DNA of 64,000 bases from Nipponacmea schrenckii (lineage: Eukaryota; Mollusca; Gastropoda; Lottiidae), in contig CM060203.1 of the NCBI GenBank assembly GCA_030562195.1, positions 3,734,208 through 3,798,207 on the forward strand. The letters are read 5' to 3'. The position numbers and the translations under genes are program-made. The notes beneath the pieces are model-generated. The model did no database searches and was not told the origin of the DNA. It saw only the letters and a program-made list of their open reading frames with translations. Every line of letters starts with the position of its first letter. Positions within the stretch are counted from its first letter, which is position 1. Of this stretch, positions 25,377 to 38,100 are shown in pieces.

Positions 25377-28300
25377 CTATTTGTCCACAGATCCTTTCAT
25401 CATGACATTGACTACCAACTGTGTCTGCTTTATACTCTCAAACTCCGGAAGTGACGTGACCATATGATGACGTACGTGCTCATGTCCTTTGACCTGTATT
25501 TGGCTGTCTGCGAACCTGCAATGACGTCTGTGCATCCAGACTCTACCGCCTGGTCTTGGTCTGATCTGATTTTCGTCCTGCAATGGCAAACAATTCCATT
25601 AAGCTACTAATTTGATCATTTTAAGTAGTTGGGTAGATTTGTAATCTTTTTTTTTTAAAAAGCTGATACTTCGATGGCAGCCTTTAAAGCCTACTTGCAA
25701 GCAGGAGTAATTTCAGGTCAGGTTCCCTTTTAAGTTATAAAACATTGACACGAATAGGGAAATGAGAAGTACATCACATTTTCATTTCGACTACCGGTAC
25801 TGCATATGATAAGACATGATTGTCTTCTTTAAAAATTGGATCAAGTAAGACTTACCTCTATGTCTTGTTGGAATCGTCTCAGTTTTGGGAGTTTCAGTGC
25901 AAGCTTTGGTTTGTCAGCATACTTCATGTGGAAGGATTGGATTCGAGATTCAAGGTAGCTCAAAGTTGTCTCGCTTGTTTCGAAATCTTCAAAGTCTTCC
26001 ATTTCTGTACTTGCGAACATTGTTTGGCTGTCATGAGTAGACTGTTTTTCTTTTATATGTTCTTGAACGATTTTTCTAGGAATTTCCCATTTTGATTTTG
26101 AGGCTTTTTCGGTGATAAATGTTGGAGGGAGATCTTCGCCGACGCTGATCGTTACCACATTGTCCCCATCATTCACAACTTCTTGAGGCTCGGTAACCGT
26201 TCCCATCTCTTTTACAGTTTCAAGTTTTTCAACAAACGTAACCGCAGTCGGTTTCTCGAGAGCCGTTGGCACATCTATTGCTTTTTGTGTAACTGTACCA
26301 CCTTCCTCTCGAATTGGAGGTAAAGGTGTTCCAAGTTCTGGTCGGGTGGCTGCAAAAGGTTCTACTCTGGATGGAGCTAAAACGGATAGCGATGACACTT
26401 CGTTTATTGTTCCGTATTCGTCGGCGGATCGGAAAGATTCTAAAACCAAATCTTCTTTGTTTTTGCTCTGCTCAAATGTAATCAACTCTGCCTCCGCCAT
26501 TTCGCGGAGCGATTCGCAAATTTCACGTCTGCTACGTGGTTTTCGTCTGTTGATAGCACGTCTTGTTTCTCGCACTTTTTCTGCCAAGCTCATTGTTGTT
26601 CGTCGTCTAACATTTTCACGAATTCGCGCCTTTTCTGCCATCAAGTCTTTATAATACACAGCTCCGGGGACACAAGGTAGCACTAAAGGAGCTCGTCCCT
26701 CTCGGAATCGAGCTAATAGGTACTGAAATTGTACTTCGGTATCTGGCAGAGACTTTGATGCTTTTAACGGTGGAAGTTTTTTAGCTGACGGAAGTGAACG
26801 TTCCGTGAGTTTGTAATGTAAATACGAAAGAAGGGGTACTAGTCCGTTTGGTATCAGTTCCATCCGTGTTTTAAGTTTGTCAATCACATGAGCCTTCATT
26901 TTCGACACGGTTGACAAATTCTTACGATTGACTAATCGATCGTAGGTTTTCATGTCCAAGAAATACACTTCCGTATCGGCTGTACAAACAACTGTCTGCA
27001 TGAACGTTTTAAGATTCATGGACATTTCGATATCCCCAATGATCTCTCCATCACTAACAGTGTTCATACTGACTAGTTTTTCTTGTTTCATCCGTTCCAC
27101 GGCGCCACAGCCTTCTTTCCGTCTGATCTTAACATGATTTGGTTTTGTAGGGATGGTGGCTGGGTTTTCATAACGCCTTAATATAGCATTCTTTCTGGAT
27201 TCTCTAGAAAATGAAAGACATTTTGATGCTAGGTTTCGAGGATTGGACTGTTTTATAAATTACAAATGACCATTGCAGCAATCTTGTCCACCGACAGTCA
27301 TACAATTTGCAACACATGGAACTTATCAATAAACATGCCAATGACTCTTTGGTCGACAATGCTAGTTTTGATTGTAGCAACAAAGAAGTTATGATTACCT
27401 GAGCCATTCAAACTCTATAGAGTATGTATCGATTCCGGCTTCAAATGGCCACAGATGATCATATTGATGTCTATGTCGAGCTGGTTCTACTGAAACGTTC
27501 GCTTCTCCTCTAAAAAGTAAATAATACATTTCTTATTGCCCCAAATCGTTGTTATCCCCCGAAAAATTTATACAAGGGAAAAACTCGTTGTGTACCAGAT
27601 CGAATCCAAGCACGATCTCTTATAATGGTCGCTTCAGTATACGATTTCCTTCTGTCAGAAATCTTGATGATTCAATATGTTCAACTAGTTTACAGCAGAG
27701 GATTATGCTCTTGTCAATGAGTCTGAATGATTCTGAAGAAAAATTGGTAAATGATTTACCAGTGTCTTACTTGAGAATGAAGTACATTCCACGAACCCTG
27801 TCACCCTGTTTAACAATGGTAGAATTAAAGGGGTATAATTCTCGCCTCAAACTCAGCTCCAATAAACGTTTAAATCTGACAGACCATTGGTTGAAATAGG
27901 GGTGACATTTGATAAAATTCTTTGTACTTTCATACTTATTTTCTTCGTACGCCTGCAAATTGACGAATAAAACAGGATTTTATAATTACGTGAGATATTT
28001 CTGTTGCTGCTTAGTCCATTATCCTATCGATTGAATGAAAAAAGTATGGTATGTCCCACTGTCTGAACCCTTTTTTTTATCTAATAAAACGAAAGCACTG
28101 CTTCATATGTTTCAAGGGTTCCGATAATTGAGCAATATTAATCTACAGCTCATGTGCCTATCTATACCTAATGAATTGAAACACAGATTTTCTACCTTAA
28201 GGGATCTGTTGAACAGTTTTCTACCAACTACCAGAAAATCACAGGCAGTATCCACGATGACTGAGGCATTTCTTGTTGAATCTTCTGATATCAGAGCAAC

Positions 28301-30961
28301 CTCACCAAAACTTGTACCTGATTCTGAAAATAACTCTTTATTATGATTCCTGGTCCTGATAATCTAAGTCTTCTGCGATCTTGGGTTGCGAAAGTAATTC
28401 AATACACTTTCATAAAACGATACACGTATTGTTTCTCTTCATAGTAGTGAAATATAGAAGACTTCTCAACGAACAATAATTCATTCTTTAGATGCATCAT
28501 AACTTTCTCTATCCAGGTGACTTTAATGCTTTGTCCTCAAAAATTTAACCAACAACATACCCATTTTAATGATGAACTTTCCAAAAATTCTTCTATCTAA
28601 ATCCCTTCCTAGTCTTATTTCTGGCGAGGCGTTACTGCTGTCTTTACTGGAAGACCGGGGGACTGGAGACGGGAATCCTTCGTCCTCTCCCGTCATACTA
28701 GCGTCTACATAGACCGACACACTCCCTCTCAGAATTACATACATACTGAAATAGAAATTCACATCGACATAATTTCTTTGTTACAAGACCATAACTTTCT
28801 TATGCTGTGGAATTATGACTTTTGTATGCGAATTGTCACTAGAACAGCTGGCTAAGTATAAAATTCCTAGGTGAAATTCCCAGGCTGGTAATACGAATCT
28901 CCATTTCTATCTTCTATCACACCATTCCTCAACAAGACATCATCAGAAATGCGATTCCAAATTGAGTTTATTGAGTAGGGAAGGGTCGGTGGTCGCCAAC
29001 ATCATTACCTTTGTGAACCCTTTGAAAGTGAGCCAAATGACAAACCCTGTTGTAAATTGGGATAAGATGTTTTGGAGGATTTGTAGAAACAAGAAAACTA
29101 TATGCCCTATTGAAGGAGGGAATACAATGATAGGCCTACATACCATTCTCCTCGCTCTCCCTGGCACAATATGATGTCATCATGACTTGCCATTTGGTAT
29201 TCACAGTTTCGTATGATATCTTTTAACACTTCTGCAATAACAAATTAATTTAATGTGAGGGTACTTAATGGTATTTGAGTCGTTTTTCTTTATTTTCATA
29301 AAACGATATTCCAGCCACCTCCATATGAACATCAGAACTTTGAGGCAAAATTGGGTCCTGCAACTTATCAATAACTAATGAACCAAGTTAATAATCTTTT
29401 AATTGAAAACATTTCGAAATTTATTGGAAATATGATTCAACAATATTTGTGTGTTTGTAGTTAACTGAAATAAAACCCCACCAGTAGAAAAGATCTGTAT
29501 AAGATTAAATCAAGAGAAAGATGGGAATATAAGGAAGTCGACTTTATTTATTATAATAATGATGTTAAAGAAATAGATTGCTCTGAGCATGCATCTCTAT
29601 GCGCATCTTCGAGGGCAATCTTGAAAAGGATTTTGAAGATCCGGTTTGTGATTGATTTTTCCTTATATAATCTCAATTATCTGTATTGAGGACATACAAA
29701 AATAAAGGCGGTGCCTATCTGAAATGTAGTGGTGTTTCTGTACTAAATCTGAATCTGCGTCGCCTTAACGTCTAGTTGGATATGGATTTAAAGGTGTTAG
29801 ACGTCATCTAAGTAGGGACTTAACCGGCCAATCGAATTGGATTCTGGATTATCAGATTAGTCTGAATATCTCATTAATCTGTATGGAACAGAATCGTGTC
29901 CTTCTCCGCGACATCGCTTCTCTGCCCTCAAGTTTTAAGTAGTAGATTTGATTGGTTAATGAATATTGGTTAAGAACATTGGTTAAGAACTTAATTTATA
30001 GTGATTGCCTAATCAAAGCGTCTACCTTAAATTAAGTTAGAATATACGATACAATTGCTGTGCCGTTGGTGAATTAGGTTAACAAATACTTGATCATGGT
30101 TCGATTGGTCCAGAAGGCTGGTGTGCATTCATCTGTAGGATACCCCTTTCTCTCAAGAGATCAGTCACGTGGTTAGCGTTTAGTACTTGAATTTTTATTC
30201 CATTAAGTCAATATGTGGAGATTAAGCTCTTTTTAACTATCTTAAAACAGGTAATATAGTCTTTCGGATAAATAACGGACTATAGAGTCAATTTGCTACG
30301 TCTTTAACGAAATAAAGGTTAATGATCTTGGCCACTATTTTACCTTATTGCACACTTAGATAGTTGGTCATTTTCAAAACGAAATTGTACGAAAATGAAC
30401 TTGACTCGGCTGATTAACCAAACGAATTCAATATGATCTCATTTGCAAGAAAAACAAGTGATTTCGGAATTTGTTTTCGACATTCTTGCCTGTAGTCACC
30501 TCGATTTTCCTGTAAGAAGATTCAGTAATCCTGTTTATATTAATTAATGTCAATCAAAAGGTGTGAAGGATTGGGCTAATCTCTTTGATCTTTAGCCGAC
30601 TAACATACAAATATTTTGCTTACATCATGTAAGACTGTCGTTACAATATCGTCAATTCTAAAGAAATTTGTTTTCTCTACAAAACTTACCGTGAGATCAA
30701 AATTATTGGGAATTTTACCTATTACTTATCCACATTGATCTCGTTACAAACTCCACCATTTTACCGCTTCTCAATGGCATTGATCTCGTCCTGGAACTCT
30801 ATCAAACCCCACCAACTAACAATTATCTCACCTTCCTGTTGGTTGTGAAACATTGGAGTTCTTTTTCTTAACCAGGGTATAATAGCGTTGACTTCGGCAT
30901 CGTTTCTCTTCTCGGGAGGTTTCGAGATTACGCCAATTACCTGTTGGATCAGATGCGCCAT
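25377..30961 (-). CDS. CNBD2: Protein with two cyclic-nucleotide-binding domains, CNBD2-like
   Basis: Coding exons on the minus strand: 30961-30832, 29231-29144, 28745-28561, 28323-28196, 27952-27771, 27509-27399, 27203-25856, 25577-25377; about 790 residues with unbroken phase. The first cNMP domain holds MYVILRGSVSVYV and a good phosphate-binding cassette (SGTSFGEVALISEDSTRNAS, near 136-155), with a Ser/Asp/Glu-rich insert of about 40 residues between its strands. A second domain (STIVKQGDRVRGMYFILK) has a decayed cassette (GEIIGDIEMSMNLKTF) without the conserved Arg and Ala. The tail is long and charged (RRAINRRKPRSRREICESLR). CNBD2 is known in mammals from spermatogenesis and binds cAMP; the role here is inferred. 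An upstream coding exon is possible, since the frame stays open to the acceptor at 30984. Confidence 0.82.
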
Positions 30962-30984
30962 TTTGATTTTTTCCAAACTTTCCC

Positions 30985-33900
30985 TGAAACACAAATATAT
31001 ATTCCTAAATTATTATATGTTGGGCCATTTTGAAACAAGAAACATTTAATGAACGAGATACAATAACCTGCAAATAAAGTCATCTGTAAATATAATCTCC
31101 CAGAATCAACCGTTTTTATACCCACTTTCTCATAACTCAAATCTATTTTTCAAAAACCTATTTTTGTTTTCTATAAAGACCCGTAACCATTTCACCAATA
31201 CAACCATTTCACTTGAAACTGCTTCCTCTATTAACTTCGGTTTTTCTTTCCAGAATCGTTTTAACAAGAACCATCTTACAATTACATGTATTTTGCTGAC
31301 AACCGTTTTATTTCAAACCATTTTTCGGAAAGCCGTTACAGTTCAGTTAATTGCTTTTGCGGAAACTACTTAACTTTAAATTGTTTTACAATGTCTCTGT
31401 GCTCCGTCTATAAAAGTAGTAAGTATAAATTTCTGATTGGCAAAACATAATTACTAATTTGTCCCTTACCATATCGACATTTTCGTCTCCGTTTTTGTAA
31501 TTTTATTCCCAGCTTAATATCTATTATTTACATCGTATAATCCATCAAGATGATATAAGATTGTCCTTGATCTAAGTTTCTTGTATGACACAGTTATTTT
31601 ACCTACAAGAGCTGTTGCTAAGAATTTCACTAGTTTTTTGTGAGTTTTAGACATAGCCACCATATTTAATCTAATATTTTCCCTTCACTAATCCTGATCT
31701 AATTACATTCTCAGGTTAAAGATACTTCCTCACTAAACCTTTTTATTTCTCCTGTTTTGTTTCAGTAGTGAGCGGTTCTCTCAAACCTTACAATTATAAG
31801 TTATTGTATTCTCGGAGTTTCCATATTAGTATTAATTTTGGAAACTGGTTTTATAGTCCCTGTATCAGTCGCTCAGACAGTGCACACATCTAATGTGTGA
31901 TATTTGGTTTGATTATGGATTCAAGCTTATAAAGTCACTTTAACAATCAATCTCAAATTCATTTTCCATTTTTTATTAGAAACAAGACGATATTGGACAG
32001 TTGTAATGAAATGTTATTATTTTCTTTACAATATGATTGGCTTTATTCAGCCCGTATTGTCATTCAAATAATACGGCCACTCTCCTTATAATTTAATATT
32101 GTACGTTATGATTAATCAGTTTATAGCGTGGCTGTACAGATTCAAATATTATGTAACATACAATTCATTAATTATTGATATTTCTATTACGAATAGGTCA
32201 ATAGGTCATTGGTTATGGACAATTTTAGCACAATAGGTCGGAATATTTGGATATACAGTATATTGATAAATTAAATGACATAGTCGAATAATGTTAAGAT
32301 TAAGCAGATAGAAACCTGTATCATAGTATTAGAGACGTTTAGTAGCCTGGCAAATCTGATTTTTAAAATCCAAACCCTTTCTTTTTTGATAGTTTCAGGA
32401 GAAATTGCCCTCCGATGATTATATTACACAGACATCTACCTGTGACATATTTAAAAATTACAGAAACAATTTTATACTATTTCCGTTATTGTAGATTTAT
32501 AATTCTCTGACAAAAACTGTAACAAGGAATAAATGTATAAGACATGGTGTCGTTTTTTCAGTCGATATCTAGATGGTTGTACCACTTTATACGTTGAGGG
32601 GGTAGGCCAGTAATTTTTGAAAACCCATTGTAATTTATTTCAATCTAAATCGCTGAATGAAATTGTTTCGATTTATCAGATATTTGTTATATCAGAAGGA
32701 AATTTGATCTATTGATCCTATTAACTGTGTTTTACGGTTGACTAACCCTGTGTTTACCGTCTAGATTTGTTAATCTCTTAGGTTTAATTTCTGATCACTG
32801 GTAAATCGATATGTTTTCCTATCCATATTGTAATGTGCAACTCCTTATCTGAAACCTGAATTGTTTAGCTGTACAATGAGAGAAACTGTCAGGAAAACAG
32901 CATTAGCCTATCTTGTCAACTCTTCCATGTGCACATCTTGACTCGGTTAAGTGTTTTATCAGAACGACTAGACGCTTTTTTCAATGTCAACCCTAGGTGG
33001 CATCTGAGTTGTAAAAAAAAGATAATATCTCAGGTTATCGTTCCCTAGATCTGGAAGTGAGAAAGCATCCAGATCCACCACGCTTGAAATCGTGAGAATT
33101 ATTGTTATATAAGATTGGTAGTTCCATGCTTTTGTAGACTGTATTTGATATGATAAATTTAAGATAGATACTTACTTTTGCTAAATTACTTTGGTACAAA
33201 ATATTTTAAACAGATTTTCATAACGTGTCCAAATCCATTATATTGAAACTTCATATATAAAGTTCTTTATCAGCTAATAAAATACACCTTGTAATGGTAT
33301 ATCACGCTTTAAACAGGATTATTAATAGTTGGACGTCTTATGTTACAATTTTTCTAAATTTAATTTTTAATCCTTTGCACACTAAGACTTTGAGTGTAAA
33401 TTTGGTCGTGAAGAAGTCCAAAAAAACTCTCAAAGACCCCTTTTAAAATCTTATATTCTTTAAGTAGATGCTCAAACACTTCTATCAAAAAAAAAAAATC
33501 ACAAAGTTTCGAAGGCTCCTGGAATTTCCTATAACTTGTTTGAATAATTCGTAAGTATCAACGTTATTGTTGTATCCAAACTGGATATTGATTTTCTTTA
33601 GAATCCAAAAAGTTCACTCCTTAGTTACCGACTTCGAATTCAATTTCGAAGTTAATTGGTTGAATTCGCTCTATTTCAAAATCCAGTAAAAGTTCTAAAA
33701 GATCAAGCACCACTCATTAACTATCGAGTTTCAGGAAAAAAATGAAATTTTCATATCACTGTCTGTCTGTATATTCTACTTATACAGAAACAATGTTTAA
33801 ACAATGAATATTATTAACTCTATGCCTAGCTAACGATACGATCTATATTGTTCAATATCCAAACAGCCCTTTATAATGATTGTAATTTGTTGGCGAGGTG

Positions 33901-34019
33901 CCTATTGTTTAAGCAATCGACTTATTAAAACATTTACAAAGGCTCGTATACTACACATTATATTAAGCCTGATTTAATTCTATTTTATCCCAATAATATT
34001 TTTTTGTCTATTCTATTAG
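30985..34019. other. Gene-poor AT-rich stretch
   Basis: About 3 kb upstream of the CNBD2-like gene. It may include that gene's promoter or an untranslated first exon, but no exon, repeat or RNA gene could be supported. Confidence 0.45.

Positions 34020-34057
<38 letters not shown>
34020..34057. repeat. Poly(A) tract of 38 bases
   Basis: An uninterrupted run of A in intergenic DNA. It could be a simple repeat or the tail of an old retroposed copy. The sequence to its left shows no open frame that I recognise as a retrocopy. Confidence 0.9.
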
Positions 34058-34060
<3 letters not shown>

Positions 34061-35148
34061 ACTTTTCGTTAAATCTTATTAAAGGTTTGAAAAAGGGACC
34101 ATTATTGGAGGACACATTTGTAATTCAAGGTTACTGATGTTAACAATGATAAAATGAATAATAATTAGCTATCTGGAACCTCTGAAATGGATGCTGAGTT
34201 AAACATCTCAGACACAGTGTATAATTAAGTGTTTTGATATAGTGAGTATATTGTATAGCTGACTGTATGGCGGGAATAGAATAGCCTACCTTGAATCTGT
34301 TTTTTAAATAATCCGAATGCACACACAGTAATTTCCCTTTTAGCTGGCGGGCCATCAGCAGGGAAATGTAAGTGAATGGCCACCCAATATAATTTCCTCG
34401 TATCCAAAACAGACCCCTGTCAGTCTTTCGAGTCACCCCACATTGTTTATAACGCAAGAAATACTAATTAGATTAATCTCCGGTCTCTTGTAAAAGCTCT
34501 ATAATATTGCTACAAACATTTACCTAATATAGATATAGAAAGAAACAGTTACGACTCTTCATTAGCTTTACTTTAAACTCCATTCATTTTATTTCATTAA
34601 CAAAATGCGATTTAAAGTGTTTCTCACGAGTAATATAATACTGATCATTGCGGAGTTGCAAGTAACATAGAACTGCTGATTTAACAAAAGCCCTAATATC
34701 CTGCATGGGATGTTCATGGCTTGTAAAGGCATATTTTTCTACATGGATTTTTAATACCATGAATGCTAAACCGAGTTTAAATTAGTTCACTTGAGAATAC
34801 AGAAATAATATGCATGCGAAACACATTGCGTTAGGCTATATAGGAAACCCCTTTGGATATGCTTTATGAATTAAAATATATAACGTAACTTGCAATAACT
34901 ATATTTATTAGGAATAACATAAATACATCAGGTGAATACATGTCATATTTCAATCTGTTACAGTTTACATGGATGGTAGCGAGGCATTCGAATTATAGTT
35001 GCTTCGGAAAGGCAGGAGTCACAATACAGCAAACGCATTTTCGAACAATTGTGTATATCTAACTGTCTGAATAAGCCAATGCAGAATTGACAGTTTCCTT
35101 GTGTCCAATATAAGAATACCCACATTCCCATCAAGTAATGTATTGTCC
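34058..35148. other. 3' flank of the mosaic secreted-protein gene
   Basis: No supported gene. A minus-strand AATAAA (TTTATT at 34904-34909), about 240 bases after the stop codon of the mosaic gene, is a candidate polyadenylation signal. Short open frames near 34140-34457 have no recognisable motif. Confidence 0.45.
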
Positions 35149-38100
35149 CTATCGACTTTGTTTAGCTTTTTGACGCCTCTTCTTTTTACGTTTACGTGTT
35201 TTGTCCGTCTTTTTACCTCGGTTTTTCCACCATTTCTTCTTTTTCTTCTTTTTCTTGATGAAAGATTGAATGAAGTCTTCGTTGATTGTTCTTGGAGGCG
35301 TATTTACTACCACTGACTGAGTTGTCGTCACCCCTGATTCAGATGGAGCTGTGTCTCCCGAGACAAGGACACCAGTGGAAAGCGAAGATTTACTTGCGTC
35401 AGTTGAGGATCCTAATATATTTTCTGTGATGCCAGTTGACGCAGAACTGATCGATGGCGTGACAACACCCGCAGAAGTCATGTCTGACGATTTAGAAGTA
35501 GGTATCGCCTCTGAGGTCACATATTCCGTTTCCGGTTCTTCGGTGGTGGTAGAAGGTGTGGTAAGCTGTGTGGTAGCAGGAGCGATGTAACCTTCCTGAA
35601 ATAAAATATTACTGGTCTAAGTATAAATAAATATTCATCGAAGTCAACCGTTATATTTCTGTCGAAATGTCCACGACGAAAGAAAGTTATTTTATATAAC
35701 TGTGTGTCAATTTCGTCATAATCTTGTGAATGTTTCTTTCTGAAGACTGGTACTGAAGACTTCTATTCTTTGTTTCGTGTTTGATAATGAAAATGAAGTG
35801 GCTTACCGGACTAATTTCAGCATTCAGCGAGAAGTAGTAACAGGTTGGACCAGCTCGCATCCAGATCAGTTTATTTAGTCCTACTTCATCCTGACTCTCT
35901 GCCTTAGTGTGGTAGATCTTGTTCAGGTCCGGATAATCACTCGCCAAACATTCCTGCAGTGGTATACATCCACCATTCCAATCCAGTAGTCCAATGTTCA
36001 TGGAAGGATCAACCTGGATTCTTTCCCCTTCCGGAATCTCCCATGTCATTCTTCTACCCGCCTTACACTCCACTTGGTTCACGCCCATGACTTTAAAATA
36101 CCGACTGAAAAAGATGATTTGCTGGTATTAAGGATAGAAAATAACACTTTTCGATCAGTATTTGATATTTTGTTTGTATAATTGACATTGAAAGATCTTT
36201 TATCAGCTTTAAGTAGACGTAAATATGTCATTTCCCTAGCAAAATACGCACACACTCATTGAAACGTACTCCTCATTGCACGTCAGGGCTAATAACGAGT
36301 ATATAGTTTATTAGTACTAAACGCTTTATTCATTTTCCGTAAACCAATAAATCATTTGCATCTATTATATTCTTACTCTTGACTCCAGTATTTAAAGGCC
36401 ATGAAATGGATCACTCCATCATTTTCACAAAACGCCATCCACTTGGTTATCTCGCCTGATCTGGTGATGTTCATGAAGGAGTTATCTCCCTGGTATATCC
36501 GCCTAGCCTCACTAGCATCTAGCCTTGGTATCCTCTCTAAACTGTTAATGAGCGTTGGTACAGAATCAGCATCTGGAAAAAAAGTTCGGTTTTAAGTATT
36601 GTAACACATTTTCAGCTACATAGTGTGCAACCATTCTTACAGACATAACAATATAAAGTTCGTTGTATTTATAACAGGCGGTGCCAGTGCCTTCTAACCT
36701 ATAATAAGTGCCGGCAAGGATACCCCAAAATAAATTAAATATCAACCCTGAACTAAATAATTATTTATCTGCCATTACCATATTTCTGTACAAAACAAGT
36801 AAATACCTACCTTGGCATACAGGAGTAGCACCAGTAATTTCCCCTGAACGATCACAAGCTCTACTAAAATGTTGACAGTTTTGTATACAGATTTCCCCAT
36901 CTGGACACTGTGTAGTAAAACTCTCACCAGGATTCAAACTGAATGGAGTTGAACCACCACCAACGAGCTGCAGGTCTTCCACGAATTTTGCTTTCACTGT
37001 ACATGAGTCAGCTGAAAAGAAAAATTTTCGAGGGCATCAGACATGGAACATGAGTGCCGTTGTGCCTGTGTCTAATTTCAGTTCCTCCCTAACGTTGCTG
37101 TAACAATAAATAAGCCATCAACAACATGTTTTTGAAGGCATATGAAGCAATAAATGCATTAGATAACGATGAGATGTAACATCCGATAATGCGCACAATA
37201 AACGAAAAATTAATGATGCAAGCCTACCGTTTTCAACACCACATATGCCACAAGTATAAGGGCAAACTTCGTGAGCGTAAGACTGGTACTCGGAACAGAG
37301 AAGTGGTATATCAATCAGGTTCTTAGTGCAAGATAGCTTTCTATCAGCACAAATTTCTCTTTCTGGAAAAAGTACAAGATTTTGAAGTGTAATAACACCT
37401 CTGTTATGTGTAAAATAACGTTTCGGATATAAATTCAACCACTAGGACTTGCATGATCTAGACCAGATGGCTTGCATTTACATACATAGCTTCATAAGTG
37501 ATAAAGGACATTAGTATAAAAAGTAGCATAGAACTTGAAAGTTTTGAAGAGTAATTTTGTTCCCGAATGTGGCGAGGCAAGGATTCTGTATAAATGATTG
37601 CCCAACTGTATACGATTGTAACAATGCCACCAGACACTATCAAACCAGAAAAGTACCTGATTCTTCGGTTTGGCAGATATAATGTGCCTTGTACCATTTA
37701 TTATCACAAGCTGCCTGGTTCCAGACTGAGCTCTGTCCTGTTCCCACCATAGTAGTACACCGGTACCAGTTATATCCATCTGTTTCTACAGGACCAGTCA
37801 CTAGAATACAATATCAATATATTTATGGACTATTCGGAAGAGATGCCGAGTTGACAAATCTGGTGACAATGTCTGGATATGCTTTGTTAATATAAAGGTC
37901 AATGATGAAATCGCTTGTGGGCTGAACTGAAATGTTTGAGTTGACCTGGGTATGTGGATCTCCAGTTTGTGAAGCCATCTTGAACCAATGTTCCATCACC
38001 CCATGTCCATACTCCTTCGGGATCCTCATACAGATCTAACCATACTTGTTTACCATCCGATCTACAAAGAAAACACCACACGTGTTACCTGATATATGAA

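Noticed and set aside
34020..34057. Poly(A) tract as proof of a retrocopy
   Set aside because: No recognisable coding or element sequence precedes it and no target-site duplication was confirmed.
35351..35590. Plus-strand frame of 79 codons rich in Val, Glu and Ser
   Set aside because: Antisense of the Thr/Ser-rich linker exon of the mosaic gene.
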